Shown here piece by piece: positions 48,829 to 59,786 of a DNA stretch of 64,000 nt. Where the stretch lies: positions 1,550,001 to 1,614,000 of the forward strand of contig JAPFFF010000012.1 in NCBI GenBank assembly GCA_039105265.1, read 5' to 3'. Under the pieces are notes generated by a model. The model was not told the DNA's origin. It saw only the letters and a list, made by a program, of their open reading frames with translations, and searched no databases. A program made the translations under genes and the position numbers. Numbering within the stretch: the first letter of the stretch is position 1; each line of letters begins with the position of its first letter. The stretch comes from Tritrichomonas musculus (Eukaryota; Parabasalia; Tritrichomonadida; Tritrichomonadidae).

Positions 48829-50763
48829 TTAATCTATCAGATTACCAATATTATCATTTGAAGTTGAATTCATATTAGGCATTGAGTAATCATGTGACAA
48901 ATTTTCAGTACTTGTTGTTGCGCTCATGTCCTGCTTTTCAAGTTGCCTTTCAACCAAATTATAATAATGGCCTCTTAGTGCAATAAGTTCATCGTGAGAT
49001 CCTTGCTCAACGACTTCACCAGATTCAATAACATAAATAATCTGAGCAGCTCTGATTGTTCCAAGTCTGTGAGCGATGATGATAGAAGTTCTGTCTTTCA
49101 TAATTTTATCAAGAGCAATCTGCACTTTCCTTTCGCTTTGAGAATCAAGTGCAGATGTTGCTTCGTCAGTGAGAAGGATTTTTGGATCACGAATAATGGC
49201 TCTAGCGATAGCAATTCGTTGTTTTTGACCTCCACTGATTGTTGATCCCTTTTCTCCGACAGGTGTATCAACTTTTTGAGGGAATCTTGATACAAATTTG
49301 GCTGATTGAGATATTTCAAGAACTCTGTTAATTTCTTCCTCTGACACTTCATCAGGCTTATCAATACCATAAGTAATATTATCGCGAACAGACATCGTGA
49401 AAAGAACAGGATCTTGCTGGACAACAGAAATCACATTATGAAGCCATCTTGGATTTAATTCAGTAATATCAACACCATCTAAAAGAATCTTTCCACTAGT
49501 TGCATCGTAGAAACGAAGAAGAAGCTGAACAATTGTTGACTTTCCACTGCCACTATGACCAACAACGGCTGCTATTTGACCTGCTTCAACTTTGAGCGAA
49601 ACTCCTTTCAGAACCCATGCGTTACGTGTTGGATATTTGAACCAAACATTCTGGAATTCAATAATACCTTTGAAATCTCTAATGATGTGACCATCATCAA
49701 ATGGTATTGCTGTTGGCTCTTCAACAATTTCGAATATTTTATCTGCAGATTCTAGAGCTTTTTGTTCAAGACCGAGTGTACCGAGCAATTGCGATAATTG
49801 AATACCAATATTAAATGCTGATCGAGAAAGTGCAAATAAAGTGCCAGCCGTTAATTGACCTTTAATAATTAAATATGATCCAACATTTAAACATATACAA
49901 ACTGTACCGTTATCGAGGAGTGAGCTCAAATACCAACTGAGATTGAATAAAATTTTGGCTCTTGATGAAAATACACATGTCTGTGATACTATTTCGCTGT
50001 ACCTTTCTTTTTCAACACTTTGACGATTAAATGAAAAAACAGTTCTAGCATTTGATAAGTCTTCATCAGCAATTGTCAAAGATTTACCATCAGATTTCCT
50101 TGCAGCACGAAGTTGAATTCGAGCAGCTTCTCGGAATAATTTGACAATAATTGAAATAATCAATGTTGATGCAACAGCAAACATTGTGAGACGCCAATCA
50201 ATTCCAAAAGAAACAAAAAGTGATGAAATTAATTGTCCAACAATTCGAACTTGGTTTGTTTTGATTGATGAAAAAGCATTTTCGACTTGACGACAATCTT
50301 CAGACAATATTGTTAGAATATCACCAAAAGGATGAGTATCAAAAAATTCAATGCTTTTGAACATTAACGATTTAAAGAGTACTGTTCTCACTTTAATTCC
50401 AATAAGAGATCCAACTTTAATCCAAAAATATTGATCAATAAAATTAAGAATTGAGGTAAAAATAGAGGCAATAAAGTTTAGAAAGGCATATTTCTTTATA
50501 ATTTGAACTGCGTTTGGTTCATTGATTGAATCAATAATTTTCGCCATAGTTAAATTTGAAATTGTCATCATCCAACCTGACAAAAATGTTGGGATAAATA
50601 ATAAGAAATAAATTGGCTTTCGATATAAAAACCAGTACATTTTTGGTAAAAAAGAAATATATTTTCTTTCTTTAGCTTGCTTTTTTTGATATGTAGAATC
50701 TACATTTGGCGTACCTACATCATTAAGGAGAGCTTCACCAACTTGGTCTCTTTGATTCGACAT
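48829..50763 (-). CDS. ABC transporter, subfamily B half-transporter
   Basis: The 644-residue product is a fused membrane and nucleotide-binding domain. Residues about 45-345 hold the six-helix exporter-type membrane domain; the first helices lie near 50-72 and 90-110. The nucleotide-binding part has Walker A GHSGSGKST (about 401-409), Q-loop VVQQDPVLF, signature SGGQKQR (about 508-514), Walker B ILLTDEATSALD and H-loop IIAHRLGTIR. The pattern is that of MDR/TAP-type exporters, which work as dimers. No targeting peptide is clear, so the membrane is uncertain. Its convergent partner is the coiled-coil gene. All catalytic motifs are intact. Confidence 0.95.
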   Translation of the reverse strand: MSNQRDQVGEALLNDVGTPNVDSTYQKKQAKERKYISFLPKMYWFLYRKPIYFLLFIPTFLSGWMMTISNLTMAKIIDSINEPNAVQIIKKYAFLNFIASIFTSILNFIDQYFWIKVGSLIGIKVRTVLFKSLMFKSIEFFDTHPFGDILTILSEDCRQVENAFSSIKTNQVRIVGQLISSLFVSFGIDWRLTMFAVASTLIISIIVKLFREAARIQLRAARKSDGKSLTIADEDLSNARTVFSFNRQSVEKERYSEIVSQTCVFSSRAKILFNLSWYLSSLLDNGTVCICLNVGSYLIIKGQLTAGTLFALSRSAFNIGIQLSQLLGTLGLEQKALESADKIFEIVEEPTAIPFDDGHIIRDFKGIIEFQNVWFKYPTRNAWVLKGVSLKVEAGQIAAVVGHSGSGKSTIVQLLLRFYDATSGKILLDGVDITELNPRWLHNVISVVQQDPVLFTMSVRDNITYGIDKPDEVSEEEINRVLEISQSAKFVSRFPQKVDTPVGEKGSTISGGQKQRIAIARAIIRDPKILLTDEATSALDSQSERKVQIALDKIMKDRTSIIIAHRLGTIRAAQIIYVIESGEVVEQGSHDELIALRGHYYNLVERQLEKQDMSATTSTENLSHDYSMPNMNSTSNDNIGNLID

Positions 50764-51354
50764 TTGTCAAGTTTATATTATATGATGATATAAAGCTTTC
50801 AAAAGTTACGATATTGAGAACAAAATTTATCGTATTCATCAAACCTATTCAAAAACAAATTATTTAAATTATTTATTAATTTTAATTTATTGTTTATGCT
50901 ACAAAAAACTGCTCTAAAATTTGATAAGTATTTTTATCCTAAAAACGAATAGATCAAAACAAAATTCAAGATATCTCCTAAAATACTTAAATAAATATAA
51001 AAATTAATGACTATTATCAATTTTTTCATTTTAAAATAATTTAATAAACAAAAAATATGCAATATTTTAATGAATATTTGCAAGATAATCTTATTATTTA
51101 ATATAGTCAAATAGAAAAAAGAAATGTTAACGTTTTTTTTTTATGGTAAAATTTCACGGGAACGATTATAAATTATATGATTTATAGACATTTATTATTT
51201 GAATTAAATCCTCCTTTTAAATAATTCAATATATTTTTCAATTATTGTGAATATAATTCAATACTATGATCAACATTAGCATTTTTATTCTCTCGAACAA
51301 TTTACAAAATAGTAATATTGATTGTAGTAATAAAAAACATTTATTTACATAAAT
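50764..51354. other. AT-rich spacer, nothing seen
   Basis: The space lies between the ABC transporter start and the Rab gene end, both on the minus strand. TTCAAAAGTTAC lies near 50800, about 35 bases before the ABC start, a weak match to the motif seen upstream of other genes. No frame or RNA is recognised. Confidence 0.5.
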
Positions 51355-51933
51355 CTAACAACATGAAGAATTTTCATTAGTTTCATCTATAGATGGAGAA
51401 GACACATGAGGAATTGGCGCTTGAAAATAATTAATATAAAGATCATCAAATAAAGATTCAAACATTTTTTTAACATTACATCCAGTTTTTGCTGATGTAA
51501 AGAAAATTTTTGCTTCTTTCATTTGCGTATAATTAATGGCATCTTCCTGGTTGACAGAAGCATCTAAATCTGATTTATTTCCAGCTATATAAAAAACAGC
51601 TTTTACTGTGTTTTGTTTGACATCAAGAATCCACTGGTCTAAAGATTTGAAAGAATCAGGATTTGTTACATCATAAACTACAATCGCTGCTTGCGCTTTT
51701 CTATAATATATAGGTCCAAGGGATCGATATTTTTCTTGTCCAGCAGTGTCCCAAATTTGTATTATAACTGGTTGACCTTTAATTTCTGTTTTGAACGTAT
51801 GAAAAAGGGCTCCTATTGTGCTTTTTTGTTCACTATCAAATGAATTATGTACAAAAGATTTAATAATAGAAGTTTTGCCAACTTCAGTATCACCAACAAG
51901 TATGACACTGAATGTTGAAATAGATTCAGACAT
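51355..51933 (-). CDS. Rab-family small GTPase
   Basis: The 192-residue protein has the P-loop GDTEVGKT (residues 14-21), the switch II WDTAGQE (61-67), NKSD near 117 and SAKT near 147, and a double-Cys C-terminus (NSSCC) for prenylation. Length and effector region (YRSLGPIYYRKAQAA after switch II) are typical Rab. It should cycle on membranes and steer vesicle traffic, but the subfamily was not assigned; general features are close to Rab5/Rab21-like groups. Trichomonads have very many Rabs. The start ATG matches the usual Rab N-terminal length. Confidence 0.95.
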   Translation of the reverse strand: MSESISTFSVILVGDTEVGKTSIIKSFVHNSFDSEQKSTIGALFHTFKTEIKGQPVIIQIWDTAGQEKYRSLGPIYYRKAQAAIVVYDVTNPDSFKSLDQWILDVKQNTVKAVFYIAGNKSDLDASVNQEDAINYTQMKEAKIFFTSAKTGCNVKKMFESLFDDLYINYFQAPIPHVSSPSIDETNENSSCC

Positions 51934-52776
51934 TTTTGTTAAGTTGAATTAAAAAATTGAACTTAAAATGATCGTAAAATTTATCCTATATATAATAAGA
52001 GTTCATTTTGAACATAGGCTTAAAAAAATCAGAATAATATCAGTATATCAAATCTATCATTAAAAAAATCCTATCTCTAATATATAAAGAGTTTTTATTC
52101 AAAAATGATTAAAATATAATATTTTTTAACTTTTTGAGAGCGAAAAGGTGGATGAAAAAAAATCACTTCATATATATGTGTGGAAGGTACGTTTAAAATT
52201 TTTTTTATAACTAAAAGATGCATTTTTATGGCCAATATCAAATATGTGTGAAATCAATTATATAAAAATGATGTTGTTGCTTCAATAGTATCTATTTTTC
52301 ATATTTTGGATAAAAAATTTCAAATTTTTTTGGAAAATATCATAATCCAAATATGGGTAAATATTTGAATTTATTTCAATATATCATAGATATATTTTTT
52401 AATTAGATGTTATGAAGTATATATTATATAATAATTAAAATATGCTAATTATTTAATGAAATAATCATGTTTATTTTGATTTTCTCAGTATTTTGCATAT
52501 CTTGAAAATATCCCATTATTTTATGGAATATTTTATATTTTTAATATATAAAATATAATTTATTAATATATATACATTCTTAAATAAATTATTTCGACAG
52601 TTATTGTAATAAATGCATTTCTTTTCTTGAAACATAAATAACTTTTAAAATACAAATATTTGTTTTTTTTAATTTAAATTTTTCCAATATATATATTTTA
52701 TTTTAATTAAAAAACAATTTTATCATTATTATAAAATTTCTGAAATGGGGGAAAAAGAATTTATATATGTGATTTA
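51934..52776. other. AT-rich spacer upstream of the Rab gene
   Basis: The stretch is AT-rich with many TATA-like words and no coding frame. Nothing was recognised. Confidence 0.5.
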
Positions 52777-52909
52777 AAATTCTGAGTAAAATCTTTTCTC
52801 GAGGTGAAATAATTTACCTCGAGTAAAAACTTTATTTATTTTTTGAATGCATAAAATTTTTACTTGAGGTTAAATATTTCACCTCGAGTAAAAATTTTAT
52901 TCAGAATTT
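52777..52909. mobile_element. Foldback element with nested palindromes
   Basis: AAATTCTGAGTAAAATC at the left and GATTTTACTCAGAATTT-like sequence at the right (ending TTTTATTCAGAATTT) face each other. Inside are CTCGAGGTGAAATAATTTAC with its partner CCTCGAG (52798-52823) and a second ACTTGAGG/CCTCGAGT pair (52862-52889). The element can fold fully and looks like a small MITE. Target duplication was not determined. Confidence 0.6.
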
Positions 52910-53704
52910 GAAAACTCATGTAAAATTTATTTTATTTTTTTTTAAAAAGTGAAATGAAAGCTTTAAAAAAATGAAAAATCTTCAGTCCATCAAAAAAAAA
53001 AATTGCCGCTTTACAAGTATTTATCTTTGATGCCTGGCAAATGTTCCAAAAAAATGGAGCAACTATTGAGTGTTCAGCTTTTCCTTTTTTTTTTTTTCTA
53101 AATTAAATTCAATTAACTGGAATTATAATGGAGCAATACAAATGTTTTCCAAAACAATAAAATGAATTAATCTAAAAAAAGCGAACAAAATTATTCAAAA
53201 TGCTGATGATGATTCAAATAATGGAATTTTTACAAATAATGAGCAAGATACTATTTCAAATACTCAAACTTTAATTTTAATGGCCAAAAAAGGATTTAGG
53301 TTTAATTGTGGTGATAATTCAATTAGAAATATATATATTGGAACAAATAACTTCATTAACACAAAAAATATAAATTCTATTCAACATCCAGAAATGTATT
53401 GAGATATATTTTATAAATGTATATATGTTTGCCTATTTTTTGGTTAAGTAATCTTTATATCTGATGATAAAAATATTGCTCAAAAAAATTTAAAAAATTT
53501 GAAAAATTTGGGAAAACGATTAATATTCATTCAAATAATTTTTAAAATTAATCATATTTATTTTTAAATAATATGATTATTATATTTATATTTTTTAAAA
53601 TATAAATATAATATGATATATGAATAATAATAAATCAAATTTTAGAATATAATAATGGATAAATAAAACCTTCCACACATATCTTCATATCTTTGATTTG
53701 ATAT
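52910..53704. other. Gene-free stretch with a short open frame of unclear status
   Basis: No full gene is seen. At 53166-53402 a frame of 78 codons (INLKKANKII..., then LILMAKKGFRFNCGDN) runs to TGA without an obvious start. Just upstream FDAWQMFQKNGATIECS reads in another frame. Together they look like the end of a decayed protein gene, too little to name. Confidence 0.35.
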
Positions 53705-53710
53705 TTTCTA

Positions 53711-54660
53711 TTTACCAATTTAGCCTTCCACCTGCGGCTATCGCTTCTCAGCTGCAGGTGGAGGTAAAGAAATAAGGAAACCAAGTTTCCACCTGCGGCT
53801 GAGCTGCGACAGCTGCAGGTGGAAAATCACTATTTACCAATTTAGCCTTCCACCTGCGGCTATCGCTTCTCAGCTGCAGGTGGAAGTAAAGAAATAAGGA
53901 AACCAAGTTTCCACCTGCGGCTGAGCTGCGACAGCTGCAGGTGGAAAATCACTATTTACCAATTTAGCCTTCCACCTGCGGCTATCGCTTCTCAGCTGCA
54001 GGTGGAGGTAAAGAAATAAGGAAACCAAGTTTCCAACTGCAGCTAAGTTGCGATAGCTTTAGGTGGAAGTAATTACTTAAATGTACCATTTCAAACTTCC
54101 ACCTGCAGCTATCGCAACTTAGCTGCAGTTGGAACTAATTACGCGAATTAAACTTCCACCTGCAGCTAAACTGCGATAGCTTTAGGTGGAAGTAATTACT
54201 TAAATGTACCATTTCAAACTTCCACCTGCAGCTATCGCAACTTAGCTGCAGTTGGAACTAATTACGCGAATTAAACTTCCACCTGCAGCTAAACTGCGAT
54301 AGCTTTAGGTGGAAGTAATTACTTAAATGTACCATTTCAAACTTCCACCTGCAGCTATCGCAACTTAGCTGCAGTTGGAACTAATTACGCGAATTAAACT
54401 TCCACCTGCAGCTAAACTGCGATAGCTTTAGGTGGAAGTAATTACTTAAATGTACCATTTCAAACTTCCACCTGCAGCTATCGCAACTTAGCTGCAGTTG
54501 GAACTAATTACGCGAATTAAACTTCCACCTGCAGCTAAACTGCGATAGCTTCAGGTGGAAGTAATTACTTAAATGTACCATTTCAAACTTCCACCTGCAG
54601 CTATCGCAACTTAGTTGCAGGTGGAACTAATTACGCGAATTAAACTTCCACCTGCAACTA
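53711..54660. repeat. Palindromic satellite, 122/123-bp units in two variants
   Basis: Three units of 122 bases start at 53711, 53833 and 53955 (landmark TTTACCAATTTAGCC), followed by five units of 123 bases with landmarks ATGTACC at 54081, 54204, 54327, 54450 and 54573. Each unit holds two near-palindromes built from TTCCACCTGCAGCT and its complement, around ATCGCAA-like centres. The first variant has CCACCTGCGGCT and GGTGGAGGTAAAGAAATAAG; the second has CTGCAGCTATCGCAACTTAG and AATTACGCGAATTAAAC. Copies within a variant are nearly identical. It is GC-richer than the surroundings. It has no coding frame and could form cruciforms. Confidence 0.95.
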
Positions 54661-54752
54661 AAAGTTTTAAATATTTTTTTATTTATATTATTTTTCTTTT
54701 AGTTTTTATTTGTTCAAAATATTTTTTTTTTTTTAAATTATTTAACATAGGA

Positions 54753-54779
54753 CACTTTTTGAGCGAAGCTCAAAAAGTG
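54753..54779. other. Perfect GAA-loop hairpin
   Basis: CACTTTTTGAGC and GCTCAAAAAGTG form a 12-bp perfect stem with a GAA loop. It lies 90 bases after the palindromic satellite in AT-rich spacer and carries the same TCAAAAAGT word seen in other repeats. The role is unknown; it may be a tiny foldback or an RNA end signal. Confidence 0.7.
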
Positions 54780-55067
54780 GCCATTCTTGTTTCAATCAAG
54801 ACACAATCCAGAATCTCTGCTATTTGATATTTATTTATTCGTAAGAATAAGCAGAACACACTCAATTAAATTTAAATTTACTTATATTTATTTATTATTT
54901 TGTTTTACAAACGAAATCAAGATATCATTTTCATCATACGAATTCAAGATATATATATATATATATTTGCATGCTGATTAAAATGAAAATACCATTTTAA
55001 TTCTGAAAACAATGGAGAAAAAAAAAAAAAAAAAAAAAGAAAAAAAGAAATTTAATTATGGTAATAA

Positions 55068-55653
55068 ACTAACCCTTACGGCCGTAGGCCGTAGTTGGAG
55101 AGTGCCGTTGGTAAATCCGTAATTTGGCCGAAACCCCTCTATACAATAGCCGTATTTTATTTGGTCGATTTTGAGAAGAAATAAAATTATATTATTTTTA
55201 CAAAAGCTTTTAGATTCAATTAATATAATTATTAACTAGTAATTTTTTTTACACATTTGATAATAAATGGATGAGACTCTTCAGCCTTCTGAAAAAGTTA
55301 TGAGATTGAAATTGTATTAATGATATGAGCAGGCGAGGATCATTTGAGTAAATAATGTTATGCTGATGTTGAATAAAATCAACTTATATAACTGCAAGGA
55401 CAATCATATGAAAGTGAGATTAGTTTCTATAATAAATTGGTATAGTTTATTAAATGAGTTTTTTTATATATAATATAAAGTATTCAAAACAAACTATTCA
55501 AAAAGTTTCAACATGACCATTTATTACTTGAAAAAGTTACCGTTTTTTATATGCCATAATTTCAACTCCATGCGCCTTAATTCCAAAATTCAGCATAAAC
55601 TATTTAAAAATAGGTGATGTCGCTGTAGTTTACAAAACCGCCGAAGGGTTAGT
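55068..55653. mobile_element. Possible inverted-repeat element, 586 bp
   Basis: The ends ACTAACCCTTACGGCCG (left) and CCGCCGAAGGGTTAGT (right) are inverted copies apart from one gap and a few mismatches. The left end is GC-rich (ACGGCCGTAGGCCGTAG). TATTCAAAAAGTT lies inside at 55495-55507. There is no coding frame and no clear target duplication. The call rests on the ends only. Confidence 0.45.
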
Positions 55654-55802
55654 ATTGAACATTTAAAAATCTAAAAAAAAAGTCCGCAAATAAATTCTTT
55701 TTTTTTTTTTTTTGAAACTATTCTGTTGCTATCTTCTGAACTTTCAAGAACTAGCTAGTTAATCTATTTTTTTAAATTCACTAATTGATCAGCAACTTTA
55801 GG

Positions 55803-58425
55803 CTAATCTTCCTTTAATGATTTAATCAAAAAGTCTATTACCTCAATTAATTTCAATTGATCCAAAAAAGGCTTTAAATTATACTGTGATGAAATTGCAT
55901 TTAAAATATTAATTGAAGATAGCACAATATCAGGAAATTTTGAAGAAGAAGCGAGTAAGCAAGAAATCTTTTCAACAATTTGAACAAACAAATTTTTTAA
56001 AACCAAAATTTCACAAACAGAAAACAACTGCAAAACAAGGATAATAACTTTATGATCAAAATCAACTGATAAAAGAGGCAATATCGAATGTTGAAGGTCA
56101 ATTTCTTGCACACATTGAGTTGATGATATACTGATAATATTACGAAGAGCAATTAAAATAGGATGGATATCAAAACCATAATACAATAAATCAATCATTA
56201 AACAAGAAACAATCAAAGAAGGTTGAGGAATTTCAATTCTAGCATTTGTCAAATTAATTTAAATTTTTAATGACAAATTCAAAACTTTTTGAGAAGCCAA
56301 AAAAAATATTTGTGAAAACGGCTGAAGCAAGTCTTCATCGTTAAGAATTTGACAACCTGTCTGATGAGAAGAAAGAGCCAATATAAATGACAATATAGAT
56401 TTAATTGACGATTCAGAAGGATCTTGAAATGATTTCAAAATTATATCGATTATTCTTGTCGTGATTTCGTTCTTTTGCATTTCACTACAAAAAAACTCAT
56501 TTGAATACAATTCAGAAAAAATGGAAAATTTCATTTCAAAACATTCATTTGAATCCAAAATCAAATCTAAAATTTGAAATTGAAAAAGAACAAAAAAGGC
56601 AACTTTTAATGATATTGAAGAATTTCAAAAACTTCATCAATATCTGTTAAAAGACATTCGAAATCATCAACAGCTAATATATGAAGCAAATCAAATAAAG
56701 ATGATTCAATATCTCTTTTTAAAGCGGTTTTAAGTAGAATTAAAATGACTTTGCTCATCGCTTCTTTGTTAACTTTTTTAAAAAGAAATTCAAAAATTGA
56801 AAACAATTAAGTCTTATTTCTATTAATTGAATAATTGAATTAGTTTGTTCATACGTCAAATATTCATCTATTAATGGAAGAACTCTCGAAAATGAATCAA
56901 TATCAGATTGTTTGTTAATTGATTCAATCATTTCACAACTAAAGAAAAGATAAACTTGCATTTGGTGATTTTGTAAATATTTAATGTGATCCAATCTTGC
57001 AATGAAATGAAAAATATAAAAAACAATATCAAAATCAGTCTTTGATAAAGTAGAAAATGAAATTTTAGCCAAAGTCGTTGGACTAAATATTTGATCAACT
57101 AATTGAGGAATATATTCTGAAAACATATCAAAACAATTATCAGGAACAGTAGAAAAAAATTCAGCAAAGGAAGCAATTAATGAAATTGATGAAAATGAAG
57201 ATAAAATGTGAATAATATTCATTCCACATAATTTAATAAAAGAAGGATATTCTTCTGGATTTATTATCCTTGATGCAAGTAAAACCAATGAATCAAAATT
57301 TAAACAATTAGCAAAAGACAAAAATAATGAAGAAAAAGATGATGAAGAAACTGACTTTGTAAACTGGTTTCAGTAAATCGGAACAAATGGTCAATTTAAA
57401 TCAAACTTTTTGAATAATATATTATTTCAAAAATGTGAAAACCGGATTTTCTAGGTCAATTTGTTGTTCTGATTTACTGAAACCAGTTTAGATATCAAAT
57501 AGATGGATCGAATCATTTTATGAATTTCAAATGCCATGTTCTTTATCAAAAATTTGACAAGATAAGGAAATTTGTTGCTTGAGGGATCTTTCAATATTTT
57601 TTCAATATATTCATAGTTAAGGAGAATTTTGGAATAAGAATCTTCTGATAATTCTTTCTTACCCAATTTTAAATCATTTCTAACTTGTTCAGATGTAGAA
57701 TTTAATTCAAATGCGATTTTACCTCCTTCAAAAAGATTAACAATATCAATAAAATCTGGTCTGTCATGGGGATTTGAGCTTAAACATAAGTTAATCAACT
57801 TAATTAATTCATCTGAAGCAGGTACATTAATCGGAAGACGTTTATTTTTTCTGACAGTATAATCATATATTGATTGGTATGACATTCCGTCAAATGGAAT
57901 TTTTTTCATTAACATTTCCCATAAAATAATACCATAAGAATAAACATCAGCTTTTGAACCAATTTTGTTTTTCTCAAGAACCTCTGGTGCTAGATATCCT
58001 GGATTCCCAGGTTTTCCAATTAATCGATATGAATTACGTTTAAATGATAAAATTTCATTTTTAATTTTATTATTAAATGAGCATACTAATCCAGAAAGAC
58101 CAAAATTAGCGATTTTGACGGCCACAAAATCATCGAGTAGAACGTTTGATGAAGTTAGATCACAATGAACAATTCCATTGGAATGTAAAAACATCATTCC
58201 ATTAGCAATTTGATAAGCTATTTTAGTCAATTGACAACCAGATAATGATATTTTCGATTCTCGAGGACTAGAGATATTTAATAAAGCAGACTTAGTATCA
58301 TCCGAATAATTATGTATTAATTCAAAAAGTGACTTTCCTTTAAAAAAACGTGTGATTATTCTATAAGGTTCACAAAAGTGAATACCAACAACATCAAAAA
58401 TAAAAGGATTTTGACCAAATATCAA
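55803..58425 (-). pseudogene. Decayed protein kinase with a C-terminal helical-repeat region, split by a MITE
   Basis: On the minus strand the front part (58425 to 57489) is a TKL/Tyr-kinase-like catalytic domain: IVHCDLTSSNVLLDD, the DFG site replaced by IANFGLSG, GYLAPEV and DVYSYGIILWEM. The N-lobe with glycine loop and Lys is not seen upstream. A 127-bp TA-flanked MITE then interrupts the gene. Beyond it the frame continues as an ARM/HEAT-like helical region (57321 to 55803), with frameshifts near 56800 and 56615 and an in-frame TAA near 56256. Without the MITE the reading would pass ...IYLISTKSVSS... in one frame. Kinase plus repeat tail is a common trichomonad layout. At least four lesions indicate a dead gene. 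Confidence 0.75.
57362..57488. mobile_element. 127-bp TA-flanked MITE inside the kinase pseudogene
   Basis: The ends AACTGGTTTCAGTAAATC and GATTTACTGAAACCAGTT are perfect inverted copies over 18 bases, with further looser pairing inward. TA lies on both sides (57360-57361 and 57489-57490). The total insertion, 129 bases with one TA, is a multiple of three, but it brings a TAG into the kinase frame. It contains AACTTTTTGAATA (57404-57416), the reverse complement of TATTCAAAAAGTT. Confidence 0.85.
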
Positions 58426-58591
58426 ATGAAAAATTTGAAATTTCAGTATATACTTGCTAAAAAAATAGTTTCATATTCGCATTTGCCAAATCTGGTAAAA
58501 TGTATTAACTAAAATAACATATTTAAAAAACTAACATGAGACAAAAGATATTATAGAAGATTAGTGACTGTAAAGATAAATAATTTCTGCT

Positions 58592-59590
58592 TCATTCATC
58601 CATATCTGCAAAAAATGGGTGCTCTAAGCATTGATCAGCTGTTAATCTCTTACTTGGCAATGGTTCTAACATTTTTTCTAGCAAGTCATAAACATATTCA
58701 TCAACATTAAAATTATCAACATATGCATTTAGTTGATGGCAGAGATCTCTTAAATTATGCCCTTCTATATGCTTTGGAAACTTAATTCTTCTTCCACATT
58801 CATGTGCAGCTTCCTTTAAACGATCTGTTCCTATAATAACAGCAATCTCACTTAGCGCTGTTAAATCGTCAGGCGATTTGAAAAAAGGATATCTCTGAGT
58901 AAGCATTGATAAAAGTATAACGCCCGCACTCCAAATGTCGATTTTTGGAGTCTGGTTAAAGGAAGCAATAAGAACTTCAGGAGCTCGAAATCCTCTTGTA
59001 CCTGCTCTGCTTGCTATCATTTTTGGTCTATTTTGACATTTTTCTGGATGACATAAGTCAAAATCATTTTCATCATCGCCTGCGGTTATAGATTCTGTAC
59101 AAGATTCTAGGTGAAGATCTTTTTCACATAGACCAAAGTCAATAAGACAGCCTTTTCCAGTATTTGGATCAAATAAAAAATTGGCGGGCTTTACATCTCG
59201 ATGAATGATTTTTTGTGAATGAACAAATGAAAGAGCACGTAATAGGCCACGTAAATACTGTTTAATGAGTTTTCCGTTGATGTTTGGCAAGAAAATGCGA
59301 AATGGTGTATGCTCTATGTAATTCATTATCACTGTAGCTTGATCAACTTCACGAAATAATGCTAAAACTTTAACAATATTTTCATGATCTTTTGCTTGAT
59401 TTAGAGCGCGCATGCATTTCACTTCACTAACAATCCTTTCAGGTGAATTATTCCAAAATAGTTGTTTCATTGCAACATGCAAGCCAGTTGCTATATGCTT
59501 GGCATGATAAACATTGGAAAATGAACCTGTTCCTATTGGTGCAATGATTTCAAAATCTTTTTTTGAAACATTATTCTTTCCGTCTTCCAT
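58592..59590 (-). CDS. CDC7: CDC7-like (DDK) serine/threonine kinase
   Basis: The 332-residue protein has the full kinase set: GTGSFSNV (residues 20-27), VAMK with Lys42, Glu56, HRDVKPANF (130-138), DFG (151-153), RAGTRGFRAPE (195-205) and KIDIWSAGVILLSML. The long insert between DFG and APE, with Cys and His residues (about 154-195), and the RYPFF..PDDLTALSEIA segment are the hallmarks of CDC7. This kinase phosphorylates MCM to fire replication origins and needs a Dbf4-type partner, which is not in view. It lies 196 bases from a divergent gene. The reading is from ATG with a short N-terminus, normal for compact kinases. Confidence 0.9.
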   Translation of the reverse strand: MEDGKNNVSKKDFEIIAPIGTGSFSNVYHAKHIATGLHVAMKQLFWNNSPERIVSEVKCMRALNQAKDHENIVKVLALFREVDQATVIMNYIEHTPFRIFLPNINGKLIKQYLRGLLRALSFVHSQKIIHRDVKPANFLFDPNTGKGCLIDFGLCEKDLHLESCTESITAGDDENDFDLCHPEKCQNRPKMIASRAGTRGFRAPEVLIASFNQTPKIDIWSAGVILLSMLTQRYPFFKSPDDLTALSEIAVIIGTDRLKEAAHECGRRIKFPKHIEGHNLRDLCHQLNAYVDNFNVDEYVYDLLEKMLEPLPSKRLTADQCLEHPFFADMDE

Positions 59591-59786
59591 TTTGAAAAAT
59601 TTTGAAAAGTATTGAAAATTTGAAAACTATATTTGAATATGAAAAAAATTTGCTGAATTCAAAATATAAAGTAATATTATTTTGTAAGATAATAATAAAC
59701 ATTAAAAAATATGATTAGCAAAAAGTATATATATGACCGTTTATCAAAACATTCATTTTAAAAAAGTTTAAAATAACGTACTCAAA

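Noticed and set aside
53711-54660. CRISPR-like array
   Set aside because: The units are contiguous with no unique spacers, so this is a satellite in a eukaryotic context.
55018-55047. Long A run as retroposon tail
   Set aside because: Similar runs are scattered throughout the AT-rich spacers and no coding or tRNA-like body precedes it.
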